Origin: CAWAPS01 sp963783945
GTDB lineage: Bacteria > Actinomycetota > Acidimicrobiia > Acidimicrobiales > Palsa-688
NCBI GenBank assembly: GCA_963783945.1
Contig: CAWAPS010000019.1
Span: forward strand, 558,001-622,000
DNA: 64,000 nucleotides
Direction of reading: 5' to 3'
The notes below the pieces were generated by a model. It ran no database searches and was not told the DNA's origin. It was given only the letters and a program-made list of their open reading frames with translations. Shown one piece after another: positions 24,984 to 34,097 of the stretch. Position numbers and translations under genes: made by a program. Positions within the stretch are counted from its first letter, which is position 1, and every line of letters begins with the position of its first letter.

Positions 24984-25659
24984 CGGTCGAGGGGGCGACT
25001 GCGATGAGGACCCCGAACCCGACGATCGCCAGCGCCACCGGCACATCGAGAACCGCCTTTGCCGGCAGCACCTTCTGAGCAAAGACGACCACCGTGGTGA
25101 TGATCATCCAGGTGACGTTCATAACGCCCAACACCACCATGATCAGCATCAGGCCGATGCTGGAACCCACGCAGTAGACCCCGAAATCGAAACCCGACCG
25201 AACGGTCTCCCGGCAACTCTGGCGGAAGTACCGCTTGAGCGGCGTGAGCTCATAGGCGCCGGCCGCGATCACGACTGCGCCGGCGGTGGAGGTCCCGTGC
25301 GGCCGGTCAAGCTCATACACCACCGCGCCCAGCACGGCCCAAACCGCCAAGTACGAACCGACGAAGAGAGGCATAACTCGGGCCCCGCCGCCGGCGTGAC
25401 CGCGTCTCAGCGTTGCCGGGGCGGCACCCGGCAGCATCATGGCTGCCATCATTGCCAGCCAAACGGCCATAAAGAAGCCGAACGAACCGAGCCGCGTCGC
25501 GGTCCCCATGTCCATTCCCTTCATCTCCCTCAGGGCCAGAACCCAGGATGCGGAAGCGACCCCGAGTGTCACCGCGAGCGCGGTCGCGGTCGCCGCCTTG
25601 GCGACGGTCCGCTCCACCTGGTTCTCTTCGCCAAACTGCGGCACGGATAGCCCAAACAT
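24955..25659 (-). CDS. DUF2182 integral membrane protein
   Basis: About 234 aa with several membrane segments. The family signature is seen as FFMAVWLAMMAAMMLPGAAP, followed by LFVGSYLAVWAVLGAVVY, and later FGVYCVGSSIGLMLIMVVLG with the conserved Cys, then MNVTWMIITTVVVFAQKVLP. It is annotated elsewhere only as a predicted metal-binding membrane protein. The start may be ATG 25659 (just after the DUF899 stop) or 25695 (overlapping it). DUF2182 and DUF899 are probably an operon. Confidence 0.85.
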   Translation of the reverse strand: MFGLSVPQFGEENQVERTVAKAATATALAVTLGVASASWVLALREMKGMDMGTATRLGSFGFFMAVWLAMMAAMMLPGAAPATLRRGHAGGGARVMPLFVGSYLAVWAVLGAVVYELDRPHGTSTAGAVVIAAGAYELTPLKRYFRQSCRETVRSGFDFGVYCVGSSIGLMLIMVVLGVMNVTWMIITTVVVFAQKVLPAKAVLDVPVALAIVGFGVLIAVAPSTVTGPALRFL

Positions 25660-25663
25660 CGGC

Positions 25664-26341
25664 TTATTCCGAATCCGTCCGGCGTGGTTCGTCATGCCAG
25701 GACCACCACTGGTACGGCGGAGTCTGGGGGTAACCCTCCGGTGAGTCCTCCCACTCCTCCTGCCGGCCGAGCGCGGTCAAGTCGAGGTAGCTCCACGTAC
25801 TCCCCATAGCCTCGTCACCGCGATTGTTGATGAAGTAGGTCCGAAACACCCGGTCGCCGTCGCGGATGAAGGCGTTCGTGCCGTGCCACTCGTCGACACC
25901 GAAATCAGTATCGAAAGCGTCGGTCAAGGTGAACCAGGGGATCTCCCAACCCATCCGTGCCTTGACCCGCTGGATATCCGGTTGTGGAGCCCGCGAGACA
26001 AACACCAGCGCGGTGTCGCGGGTGTTCAGGTGAGCGACGTGCGCCACTTGGTCGGCCACCATGGAGCAGCCGACGCAGGCATGCTCCGGCCAGCCGAACA
26101 CGCCCGGTTCGAAGAAGGCACGGTAAACGATCAGCTGTCGCCGGCCGTCGAACAGGTCCAGCAGGCTCGCCCTCCCTTCGGGCCCGTCGAACGTGTACTG
26201 CTTGTCCACGCCCAGCCACGGCATCCGCCGGCGCTCCGCCGCCAGTGCGTCACGGGCGCGGGTCAGTGCCTTCTCCTTCACTAGCAACTGCTGGCGCGCC
26301 CGTTCCCACTCATCGGACGACACAATCGGCGGTGTTTTCAT
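25664..26341 (-). CDS. DUF899 thioredoxin-like protein
   Basis: 225 aa. The DUF899 family has a thioredoxin-like fold of uncertain function. Seen: LLDLFDGRRQLIVYRAFF, then WPEHACVGCSMVADQVAHV (CxxC-like pair), LVFVSRAPQPDIQRVKARMG and GTWSYLDLTALGRQEEWEDSP-type C-terminal blocks. The ATG at 26341 has TAGGAG 5 nt upstream. It is immediately followed by the DUF2182 gene on the same strand. A redox or metal-related role for the pair is inference. Confidence 0.88.
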   Translation of the reverse strand: MKTPPIVSSDEWERARQQLLVKEKALTRARDALAAERRRMPWLGVDKQYTFDGPEGRASLLDLFDGRRQLIVYRAFFEPGVFGWPEHACVGCSMVADQVAHVAHLNTRDTALVFVSRAPQPDIQRVKARMGWEIPWFTLTDAFDTDFGVDEWHGTNAFIRDGDRVFRTYFINNRGDEAMGSTWSYLDLTALGRQEEWEDSPEGYPQTPPYQWWSWHDEPRRTDSE

Positions 26342-26543
26342 GTGGACTCCTATCGACTCTCAATGGCCACTCAGTGCCGCAGCTTGGGTGCTGATCTCCA
26401 GACACCAACTTCTCTACCTGCAACCAATGGTAGCACCTCCGGAACCCAACTTGCAACCCTTCGTTGCATGTAAAGGTGTCGCCGCCCACCGAGCCGTTAC
26501 ACTTCCCCGACACCAGGCTCACTGCCGTGTACCAAGGAGCCAG

Positions 26544-27752
26544 ATGTCCTTCGAGCGCTTCGATCCGTTCGACCCGGCCCAGGCGAGCCGGCATCACGAG
26601 GTCATGGCCGAATTGAGATCCTCCTGTCCGGCCGCCCGCCTGGCGTCGGGAATGATCGTCGTGAGCCGTTATGAAGACGTGAGGTCGACGCTGAATGTGC
26701 CGACGATGCTCAACCGCGGCGCGGCAAGGGCGCCCGGTGTGGAGGTGCCCCCGGAGGATCGGCTGTTTTTCTTCGAATACGATCCGCCGGAGCACAGTGC
26801 TCTGCGCCGCCTGCTCGTCGACCTGCTTTCGCGCCCCCGGGCCGAACGTCGGGCCCCGGCGGTCCGGGCGGTCGTCGAGGAGATCCTCGAGCCCCTCGTC
26901 AAGCGAGGAGCGGCCGATATGGTGCAGGAGTTCAGCGTGCCCCTGAGCGGGCGGATGATGATGCAGGTGGCCGGCTTTCCTGAGGAGGACGCGGGCCAAT
27001 GGCGGCGCTGGATCAAGGACATGGTGGTCAGCGGCTTCTCTTTCACCAACCGCAACGAGCGGGGAGTCGGCTTCGAGCGGTGCTACCCTGACGCGCTGGC
27101 CTATCTCGACCAGCACCTCGCTCTACGGGTCGCCGCCGTCGACAAGCCGGACGACGTCCTCACCCGGGTCCTGGAGGCTCGAGTCGATGGAGACACCCTG
27201 AGCAGTACACAGAAGCGGATGATCCTCTTCAGCGTCGTGTCCGCGGGCACGAACACCCTGGTCAACTTCATCAGCAATACCCTCCTCTCGCTTGCCCGTG
27301 ACCGGGACCTTCTGGAAACGCTGAGGAGCGACCGCCGGCTGCTGCCTGTGGCCGTCGAGGAGTCGCTGCGCCGGGACTCCCCGAGCATGTACATCACCCG
27401 GCTGTGCGCCGAGGCCACCGACGTGGCAGGCACCCCGATCGAGCCCGGGGAAAAGCTCCTTCTCAGTCTGGCGTCGGCCAACCGCGACGCCGCGACCTTT
27501 TCCCAACCTGACGAGTTTCGCCTCGATCGACCGGCCCAGCCATCACACGTAGCGTTCGGCTGGGGCAGCCATCTCTGCCTGGGTGCCTGGGTCGCTCGCC
27601 AGGTGGGGCTGACCACGCTGGACACGTTTCTCGACGTCGTGGAAAGCTTGGAGCTGGAGCCGGGGGCCTCCCCGATCCCCTACCTTTCACCACAGGGCAA
27701 CGGCCTCGACGAGCTACGCGTCCGGTTGATCCCTCGAGGAAATAAGGGCTAG
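26544..27752 (+). CDS. Cytochrome P450
   Basis: 402 aa, a soluble bacterial P450. Heme-binding loop FGWGSHLCLG with the Cys ligand, K-helix ExxR in VEESLRRDSP, I-helix SAGTNTLVNF with the oxygen-activating Thr, and the C-helix-type DPPEHSALRRLL. The ATG at 26544 follows AAGGAG with 5-nt spacing. It would hydroxylate a small hydrophobic substrate with electrons from ferredoxin, none of which is encoded nearby. It is divergent from DUF899 and convergent with the cupin gene (15-bp gap). It ends with TAG. Confidence 0.95.
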   Translation: MSFERFDPFDPAQASRHHEVMAELRSSCPAARLASGMIVVSRYEDVRSTLNVPTMLNRGAARAPGVEVPPEDRLFFFEYDPPEHSALRRLLVDLLSRPRAERRAPAVRAVVEEILEPLVKRGAADMVQEFSVPLSGRMMMQVAGFPEEDAGQWRRWIKDMVVSGFSFTNRNERGVGFERCYPDALAYLDQHLALRVAAVDKPDDVLTRVLEARVDGDTLSSTQKRMILFSVVSAGTNTLVNFISNTLLSLARDRDLLETLRSDRRLLPVAVEESLRRDSPSMYITRLCAEATDVAGTPIEPGEKLLLSLASANRDAATFSQPDEFRLDRPAQPSHVAFGWGSHLCLGAWVARQVGLTTLDTFLDVVESLELEPGASPIPYLSPQGNGLDELRVRLIPRGNKG

Positions 27753-27767
27753 GTACCCGTACTTCGT

Positions 27768-28328
27768 CTAGTCACCACCCGGCGTGCCGCTCCCGTTGAC
27801 CCACGGTGCCAGGAAGACGCGGCGGGCGGCCGGCGTGAAGTAGTCGTAGGGCTGTGGGGGCAAGCCGCCGGTATCCTCGGCCGGTGGGGCGCCCTTACCG
27901 CCGGTCGGGCCAGGAAAGAATTCGATCACGGTCGCGCCCTCAGGCCCGGCGATGATCGGGCCATAGGTGGTCTCGGCCTTGACAAAGCGGATGGCCCCCC
28001 GCTCGAACGTCTTGCGGGCGATGGAGATCGACCCTTCGATCACGATCGAGCAGTAATCGGTGTCGTGTGAGTGTGGGGGGTTCAGGTAGTTGGGCCCGTA
28101 CTTGACGATGAAGACCCGACCGGGATTCTCGGTGGTGCCGAAGTCGTACCAGACGCTGTCTACGTTGGTGGATCCGCCTTCCATGCTCGGAAGGATGCCC
28201 TCGAGCTTCCCAGCCACCTCCCCCACTTCAGGCATCGGGGCCTCCCAGGACGTGAAGTACTGACCCCTCCTGGGCAGCTGCGGCTCCGCGCTCGCTCCTC
28301 TGCCCCCCTCATTGTCGGTCAGTGTCAT
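27768..28328 (-). CDS. Cupin-domain protein
   Basis: 186 aa with a single cupin barrel. The first metal-binding motif fits PPHSHDTDYCSIVIEGSISI; the second half of the barrel is FVKAETTYGPIIAGPEGATV followed by IEFF. The C-terminal region is Pro/Gly rich and probably disordered. Could be a small dioxygenase, isomerase or binding protein; sequence alone does not say. It is divergent from the phosphatase gene and convergent with P450. Confidence 0.8.
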   Translation of the reverse strand: MTLTDNEGGRGASAEPQLPRRGQYFTSWEAPMPEVGEVAGKLEGILPSMEGGSTNVDSVWYDFGTTENPGRVFIVKYGPNYLNPPHSHDTDYCSIVIEGSISIARKTFERGAIRFVKAETTYGPIIAGPEGATVIEFFPGPTGGKGAPPAEDTGGLPPQPYDYFTPAARRVFLAPWVNGSGTPGGD

Positions 28329-28435
28329 GGCATCTCCCTCTCTCTAGCGCATGGCGTCCGAGGCAGCCGTACCGCGTACTCCGGATCGCCGGCCCTCTGC
28401 TGGATTATCGAGGCCAGCGGCCAGCCCACCACGAT

Positions 28436-29038
28436 ATGCCATCGGACGAGTCGGTGTCTCCTCCCAGGGACAACGGGCACGGGATCGCGAACGTCCTGGC
28501 CGCGATGCGTATTATCACCCGGGTGTCCGAATGGCCCACTGGACGAGCACGTGACGGCGGGGTGGACGAGATTCCGCTTCCGGAAGGCCCCGGCCGCCTG
28601 TGGCTGTGCGGCAAGCACTTCGTCGCTCCCGATCCCGTCGGTGCCCTGGCGGTGTCCGGCGCCGACCGGATCCTCTGCCTGTGTGAACGTCACGAGCTAG
28701 AGGATCGTTATCCCGGCTTTGTCGCCTGGCTGACCGCCAATGAAGGGCACACCGCCATGTGGTTCTCGATCCCGGATCTGCACGCGCCGTCGCTCCAAGA
28801 GGTGCAGCCGCTACTCCTCCGAGTGCAGGGGCTGATCCACGCCGGCCATGGCTTGCTGATGCACTGCGGGGCCGGTATCGGCAGAGCCGGCACTCTCGCC
28901 GTCGCCGTGCTCATGCACATGGGGGTCCCTCAGACCCAGGCCTTGTCGATCGTGGCTGCGGCGCGGCCCCTCGCCGGACCCGAAGCCGGCGCTCAGACCG
29001 ACCTGCTCGATCGACTGGCGAAAGCCACGCGCAGCTGA
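28436..29038 (+). CDS. Dual-specificity/tyrosine phosphatase-like protein
   Basis: About 200 aa. The catalytic P-loop MHCGAGIGRAGTLA (HCx5R followed by Ser/Thr) lies at roughly two thirds of the length, and an Asp suitable as general acid lies in FSIPDLHAPS before it. It probably hydrolyses phosphotyrosine or another phosphomonoester in the cytosol. Start codon uncertain: ATG 28436 or a later ATG at 28505; neither has a strong ribosome site. The following 140 bp show no gene. Confidence 0.8.
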   Translation: MPSDESVSPPRDNGHGIANVLAAMRIITRVSEWPTGRARDGGVDEIPLPEGPGRLWLCGKHFVAPDPVGALAVSGADRILCLCERHELEDRYPGFVAWLTANEGHTAMWFSIPDLHAPSLQEVQPLLLRVQGLIHAGHGLLMHCGAGIGRAGTLAVAVLMHMGVPQTQALSIVAAARPLAGPEAGAQTDLLDRLAKATRS

Positions 29039-29178
29039 GCGCCCATGGTTTGTTCGGTTGCTGATCGGGCCGTTGCCGGACCGGTGAGGTCGGCCTGGAA
29101 GTACTTCCTAATAAGAGGTCCGGCAGCGACCCCCTTCCAGATCGGGTGATCCCTGATTGAGGGCCAGCATTTTGATGT

Positions 29179-29838
29179 ATGACGGCTCGTCGAGTTACCG
29201 CCCACCCTCTTGATTGCCCGTTGCCTGAGGACCCATTCGCGTCGTCGGGATATCAGGTATGGCAGCGCGGGAAGCGGAGTGTTGTTCTCGACGTGCACGC
29301 ACCCGAGGACCGGCAGGTGTTCTTGAATCTCGCCCGTCGCTCGGACGTCGTCGTTGGGAGCTTCGCCCCGGGTACCACTGATCGGACTCGGAATCGACTA
29401 CGACACACTCCATGAGCTCAATCCGCGACTCATCTACTGCTCGATTACCGGCTATGGCGCATCCGGCCGACTCGCCGAGCGACCCCGGGATCGACGCTCT
29501 CGTCGCCGCCCGTACCGGCCAGCAGTGGAGGCACGAGGTGTCGACGGGGGAAGGCATGGCTTGCAACATGGGCAAGGAGAGCCTCGGCATCGACCTCGAG
29601 AGCGAAGCCGGGGCCGAGGTCCTGCGAAAGCTCGTGGAGAAGGCCGACGTCGTCCACACCAACATGCGCTACGAAGCGGCGGGGCGACTGCATATCGATT
29701 ACGAATCACTCCGGCTGATCAACCCCTCACCAATCTATTGTCACACTCGCGGATTCGAGCGCGGCGAACGTGCGACCCTCACAGGCAACGATCAGATGGG
29801 AGCCGCGCTTGCCGGCTTGGAGTGGGCCGAGGCTCCGG
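29179..29838 (+). pseudogene. CaiB/BaiF (family III) CoA-transferase remnant
   Basis: Pieces of a tandem two-domain family III CoA-transferase appear in different frames. Frame 1 has PEDPFASSGYQVWQRGKRSV and DVVVGSFAPG. A second frame continues LGIDYDTLHELNPRLIYCSI then TGYGASG. A third frame has PGIDALVAARTGQQW and, after a deletion, second-domain sequence ADVVHTNMRYEAAGRL and SPIYCHTRGFERGE. It stops near GLEW, losing the rest of the second domain. At least two frameshifts, an internal deletion and a 3' truncation make it a clear pseudogene. The catalytic Asp region is not intact. Confidence 0.8.
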
Positions 29839-29922
29839 GTCCGATCCCTGGCCCAGCACGGAGAACGTTCATCCCGCGACCTTGCGTGGTCGAAGATGGC
29901 CCGCCTGTCCTGACCCCATATC

Positions 29923-29950
29923 TTGACTTCGTCGATAAGAGTTCTATGGT
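29923..29950 (+). promoter_or_regulatory. Sigma70-type promoter for osmC
   Basis: TTGACT (29923-29928) and TATGGT (29945-29950) separated by 16 nt, located 67 bp upstream of the OsmC-family start and reading toward it. One of the clearest promoters in the window. Confidence 0.55.
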
Positions 29951-30016
29951 AGGGTGCGGGCCAATCGAGGGTTGGTCGAGCCTACCGAGCCCGGCCCCAT
30001 GTGGAGGTGACACGAA

Positions 30017-30577
30017 GTGACCGGCACTGCTACTCCCGTCGACAACGGAGTAAACGTCGAGTTCCTCCTGACGGCCCGCGAGACCTTGGCCGCCCAACCA
30101 GAGGCGGCGGACTTCAAATGGCGGGTGACCAACACCTGGCTGAGGGGAACGCACAGCCGGAGCAGCGTCCACGGCTTTTTCGGTCTCGGGGAAGAGCACA
30201 CTCATCGTGACGAGTTCCTGTTCGAAGGAGACCATCCGGAGGTGTTCTCGTCCGAGGATCAGGGAGCTACTCCGGTCGAGGTGTTGCTCGTCAGCCTGGC
30301 CAGCTGCCTGACCGCCGGGGTGGCATCCGTGGCCCAGAACCGGGAGATCCAGCTCCACTCGGTCACCGCCACGCTGCAGGGCGACATGGACGTCCGGGGG
30401 ATTCTCGGGGTCGATCCAGAGGTGCGTAACGGCTTCGGCCAGATCAAGGTGACCTACCAGATCGAGGCCGACGCCACACCCGACGAGATCAAGGCGCTGG
30501 TCGCTCAGTCGCAGAAGCGGTCAGCGGTCTACGACATCATCACCAACCCCACCAATGTCGTGGTCGAGGTCGCTTGA
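30017..30577 (+). CDS. OsmC/Ohr-family protein
   Basis: 186 aa. OsmC proteins reduce organic hydroperoxides with a pair of cysteines. The N-proximal catalytic Cys is present in LVSLASCLTAGVAS, but the position of the second Cys reads QKRSAVYDII, without cysteine, so this is probably an OsmC-like member with another role. GTG 30017 has a near-perfect GGAGGTGA 6 nt upstream. It has its own promoter and is followed 30 bp later by the flavin monooxygenase gene. Confidence 0.88.
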   Translation: MTGTATPVDNGVNVEFLLTARETLAAQPEAADFKWRVTNTWLRGTHSRSSVHGFFGLGEEHTHRDEFLFEGDHPEVFSSEDQGATPVEVLLVSLASCLTAGVASVAQNREIQLHSVTATLQGDMDVRGILGVDPEVRNGFGQIKVTYQIEADATPDEIKALVAQSQKRSAVYDIITNPTNVVVEVA

Positions 30578-30607
30578 TTCTCGAGAGTTGACCGACCAAG
30601 CAGGCAG

Positions 30608-31858
30608 TTGCGCAGGGTAACAACGGTCATAGTCGGTGCCGGTCAGGCCGGCCTGGCCATGAGCCGATGCCTGGCTGAGAGGTCGATAGACCACGTTCTT
30701 CTGGAACGGGGCGAGGTCGCCAACTCATGGCGCACCGAGCGGTGGGACTCGCTTCGTCTCCTTACGCCGAACTGGCAGAGCCGCCTGCCTGGATACCGCT
30801 ACCAAGGCAACGATCCCGACGGCTTCATGACATGCCCCGAAGTGGTCGACTACATAAGCACCTACGCCGCCACAAGTGCGGCTCCTATCGAGCCGCACAC
30901 CGAGGTCACGTCGGTCCGGGCTGCGGTCGACGGTTTCGACGTCCTCACGACCAAAGGTGAGTGGCGAGCCCGCACGGTTGTCATCGCCAGTGGGCCCTAC
31001 AACGCCCCCGATGTGCCGCAACTAGCATCGGCTCTCCCGGCAAGTATCACGTCCCTCACCCCGGCTCAGTACAGCAACCCCGATCAACTCGATGGCGGTG
31101 GCGTGCTGGTAGTCGGGGCGGCGGCGACTGGTATTCAGCTGGCCGACGAGATCCACCGGTCGGGCCGCCCGGTCACCCTCGCCGTCAGCAGTCACGTCCG
31201 GCTGCCCCGCACCTACCGCGGCATGGACATCATGTGGTGGCTGGACGCCGCAGGTGTTCTCGACGAACGCTACGACGAGGTGGACGACATCGTCCGGGCC
31301 CGCAACGTCGCGTCATTCCAACTCGTTGGCTCCCCGAAGCGAACCACAGTGGGACTGAACTCGCTCCAGGGGATCGGGATCCGGATCGTCGGCCGTCTCG
31401 GCGGCATCACCACGGACGGAACCGCGCAGTTCTCGGGCTCGCTCCCGAATCAGTGCACGCTGGCTGACCTCAAGCTTGGTCGTCTACTCGACACCATAGA
31501 CGCGTGGGCCGAGACCGCTGGGCTCGACAGCGAGGCCGAGCCGCCGGAACGTTTTCCCGCCACCCGGGTACCCTCATCGCCACCTCTACTGCTGTCGCTG
31601 GCCTCCGGCGAGATAAAGACGGTGATCTGGGCAACCGGCTACCGCCCCGCCTACCCATGGCTGCACGTCCCCGCTCTCGACGCCAAGGGCCGGGTTCGTC
31701 ACGACGGTGGGGTGACACCATGTCCCGGGCTCTACCTGATCGGCGCCACATTTTTACGCCGGCGCAAATCGAGCCTCATCGACGGTGTCGGCGACGACGC
31801 CCGGGAGCTCAGCGCCCATCTGGTCGGATACCTGGCGCAGGTGGCAAACGTCACCTGA
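30608..31858 (+). CDS. FAD/NAD(P)-binding monooxygenase (CzcO-like)
   Basis: 416 aa. Two Rossmann dinucleotide motifs: VIVGAGQAGLAMSRCL at the N-terminus (FAD) and VLVVGAAATGIQLADEI in the middle (NADPH). The C-terminal VIWATGYRPAYPWL followed by PGLYLIGATFLRRRKSS is typical of flavin-containing and Baeyer-Villiger-like enzymes. It would oxygenate a small organic, N- or S-containing substrate. The TTG at 30608 is the first plausible start (MRRVTTVIVGAG); the ribosome site is weak. Likely co-transcribed with osmC. An R2 repeat follows. Confidence 0.87.
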   Translation: MRRVTTVIVGAGQAGLAMSRCLAERSIDHVLLERGEVANSWRTERWDSLRLLTPNWQSRLPGYRYQGNDPDGFMTCPEVVDYISTYAATSAAPIEPHTEVTSVRAAVDGFDVLTTKGEWRARTVVIASGPYNAPDVPQLASALPASITSLTPAQYSNPDQLDGGGVLVVGAAATGIQLADEIHRSGRPVTLAVSSHVRLPRTYRGMDIMWWLDAAGVLDERYDEVDDIVRARNVASFQLVGSPKRTTVGLNSLQGIGIRIVGRLGGITTDGTAQFSGSLPNQCTLADLKLGRLLDTIDAWAETAGLDSEAEPPERFPATRVPSSPPLLLSLASGEIKTVIWATGYRPAYPWLHVPALDAKGRVRHDGGVTPCPGLYLIGATFLRRRKSSLIDGVGDDARELSAHLVGYLAQVANVT

Positions 31859-31991
31859 CGGCTGGGGTTGAGCGTCCAAGCGCGGTTGACGATCTGGCCG
31901 GCGTGGGCGGCACCCACCCGCGGCTGATTTCGTACGTGACCTTCCTCTCCCTCTCCCCCACCAGCGGTCGCAGATAGCGGCGCCGGCGATT

Positions 31992-32082
31992 TCTCGTAGA
32001 CATCTTGTTTTCTCGGATCTGATTCGCACGCTCTACGTGCATTTTGACGCCGAGAAAACAAGATGTTGCCGAGAAATTCGGC
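31992..32082. repeat. 91-bp nested inverted repeat, family R2, copy 2
   Basis: Outer arms 31990-32016 and 32050-32076 match at 24 of 27 positions. The inner hairpin is GCACG (32026-32030) and CGTGC (32036-32040). Length and right end (CCGAGAAATTCGGC) are the same as in the other two copies; identity with copy 3 is 79 of 91. It occupies the 333-bp convergent gap between the flavin monooxygenase and the zinc ADH, where it could serve as a two-way terminator. I see no gene in the rest of this gap (31859-32191). Confidence 0.85.
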
Positions 32083-32191
32083 GGAAGGGATCAGTTTGGC
32101 GACACTGGTCTTCAGCGTTCGAATCAAGATGGTTCGCGTGACGACCAGGAGCCGCACTGAGGCCTGAATCCCGGCGTCGTCAGCGCCGCCG

Positions 32192-33253
32192 TCAACTGAG
32201 CTTCAGCGCCACCCTCACCGTGTCGCGGCCAGCCGTCTGCCGGGTCAACAGCGAGAAGGCGTCCTCGAATTGATCCAGGGGAAACGCTTCTCCGAGCAGT
32301 TCGGCGGTAGGCACCCTTCCCTGATTGATCAGTCGCACCGCGCCCTCCGTGTCTAGCCCAGCCCCGGGGTGGATGGTGATGCGCCGGGTCGGGATCCAGT
32401 CGCTGTGAAATCCTTCGAGCGGCTTGTCCTTCATGCCCGCGACTACTACGTGGCCGCCTTTGCGTACCAGGTCCATCGCCAGGTTGACGGTTATGGGATG
32501 GCCCGACGCGGCGTCTATGACCACGTCGGCCATGGTCCCGCCGGTGATCTCGGCGACGCGGACCAAGGGGTCCTCGGCGTCCACGTCGATGGCGTGGTCG
32601 GCGCCGATCTCGAGGGCGCAGTCGAGGCGGAACCGGTCCTTGGACGTCCCGGTAACGATGATGGTGGATGCCCCGGCGGCGCGTGATGCGACGATCGTCG
32701 CCATCCCCATATGACCCGGACCTTCGATGACGACGGTGTCGTCCTGCGAGATCGGCGCGACCCAGGTGACGGCACAGCTCAGCGGTTCGAAGACGGTCAG
32801 CTCCTCCGCCGGGACGTCTTCGCGCAGGCGGTAGACCATCGATCCGGGGAGCAGTTCGAGGTGTTCGGCGAAGCCGCCGTACAAGCCCGAGCCTTCGTGA
32901 ATGGAGAAATCGTGCCCGTAGATGCGGTAGCCCGCGGGGGTGATGACGATGTCGCTTACCGCGACACGGTCGCCCTCGCCGACCCCCCACGCCTGGGACG
33001 CGGCCGGAGTGATCTTCTCGATGCGCCCGACGATCTCGTGCCCGGCTATAGAAGGAAACGCCCCGCCATAGGAGGTGTGCACATGACCGCGGAAGTGATC
33101 GACGTCGCTGTGACAGAGCCCGGTCGCCTCCACCCGGAGCACCGCCCCTCCCGGTTGGGGGTCAGGTACCGGCAGATCCCGGATCTCCCAGGTCTCGTCA
33201 CCGTTGAAGACGATGGCCCGGCTCACCGGTGCAACAGCCATCTGATGACACAC
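32192..33253 (-). CDS. Zinc-dependent medium-chain alcohol dehydrogenase
   Basis: 353 aa MDR family. Catalytic zinc ligands: Cys in GLCHSDVDHF and His-Glu in AGHEIVGRI. The cofactor loop is VIEGPGHMGMATIVASRAAG. The four-Cys structural zinc loop is absent (the region reads VVITPAGYRIYGHDFS-like), as in some sorbitol- or threonine-dehydrogenase relatives. The GTG at 33253 is chosen because AAGG lies 6 nt upstream; ATG 33241 is the alternative. Last gene of the minus-strand operon that starts at 37370; its product may oxidise the alcohol released by the upstream hydrolase (inference). Confidence 0.88.
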   Translation of the reverse strand: MCHQMAVAPVSRAIVFNGDETWEIRDLPVPDPQPGGAVLRVEATGLCHSDVDHFRGHVHTSYGGAFPSIAGHEIVGRIEKITPAASQAWGVGEGDRVAVSDIVITPAGYRIYGHDFSIHEGSGLYGGFAEHLELLPGSMVYRLREDVPAEELTVFEPLSCAVTWVAPISQDDTVVIEGPGHMGMATIVASRAAGASTIIVTGTSKDRFRLDCALEIGADHAIDVDAEDPLVRVAEITGGTMADVVIDAASGHPITVNLAMDLVRKGGHVVVAGMKDKPLEGFHSDWIPTRRITIHPGAGLDTEGAVRLINQGRVPTAELLGEAFPLDQFEDAFSLLTRQTAGRDTVRVALKLS

Positions 33254-33290
33254 CAGCCACCTTCGTCGATCCGCCCGCTTTCAGGGTCGC

Positions 33291-34097
33291 TCACCCCAGT
33301 ACCTCCTCGAGCAGCCCGCTGGCCCGTCCGACGGCTCGGCGCAGAGCTGATTCGTGACCTTCAGCTTCGATCTTGGGACCCACCATCTCCAGTTCGAACG
33401 CACCTGTGTAACCGGCGTCCACCGCGGCCCGGAGAAACCTGTCGATGCGGAGGTTGCCGTCGCCCGGGACAGCCCGGCCGCCCGGCGGCGGTTCGTGCGT
33501 CGTCCCGAAGATGGCGTCGGCGAACTGCACCATCGCGATGCGCGAACCGGCCCGGCGGACGGTGTCCTCGTAGTCGCGCTCCATCCAGCAGTTCCCGAGG
33601 TCGGCGATGACGTCTATCCCGGCCCTCGCGGCGACGTCGAGCCCGTCGCGCAGCGTGTGCACGTACGACACGTCGGTGCGCAGGGACGGTTCGATGGCCA
33701 GACGGACCGCCTTTGAGCTGGCGTAGGCGGCGCAGGGCCCGACCGCGTCGGCGAGGGACTCGGTCAGCTCGGCAAACGAACGGCCGTCCCGCCGACCCGG
33801 CGTGAAGTACACGCAGCCCCCGATGGACGAAGCGAGGTCTATCGCCTCGTTCACCCGGGCCCGTGTGGTGCTCCAGGATGGCGGCGCCGAGAGGTCGAAG
33901 TTGCCGGTGATCACGGTGGTGGCGGTCATCCCTCGCTCCCGCAGTGCCGCGACGGCTTTGTCCAAGCCGTATGCCTCCAACTTGGCCGTGATCACTCCCA
34001 CCTGACGGACGCCGAGCTCCTGCCAGAGGTCCAGCTCGTCGCCGAGCGGCCAGGGATAGGTGCACATCTCGCTAACCGAAAGCCGGGAGTGCGTCAT
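33291..34097 (-). CDS. Xylose-isomerase-like TIM barrel, paralogue B
   Basis: 268 aa, related to 11346-12170 and 44633-45409. Metal-binding candidates: VRLAIEPSLRTDVSYVHTLR (Glu), DVIADLGNCWMERD (Asp), MVQFADAIFG (Asp), and FELEMVGPKIEAEGHE (Glu). Its ATG overlaps the stop of the upstream hydrolase gene (ATGA at 34094-34097), so it is translationally coupled within the sulfotransferase operon. It diverges more from the other two paralogues than they do from each other. Confidence 0.85.
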   Translation of the reverse strand: MTHSRLSVSEMCTYPWPLGDELDLWQELGVRQVGVITAKLEAYGLDKAVAALRERGMTATTVITGNFDLSAPPSWSTTRARVNEAIDLASSIGGCVYFTPGRRDGRSFAELTESLADAVGPCAAYASSKAVRLAIEPSLRTDVSYVHTLRDGLDVAARAGIDVIADLGNCWMERDYEDTVRRAGSRIAMVQFADAIFGTTHEPPPGGRAVPGDGNLRIDRFLRAAVDAGYTGAFELEMVGPKIEAEGHESALRRAVGRASGLLEEVLG

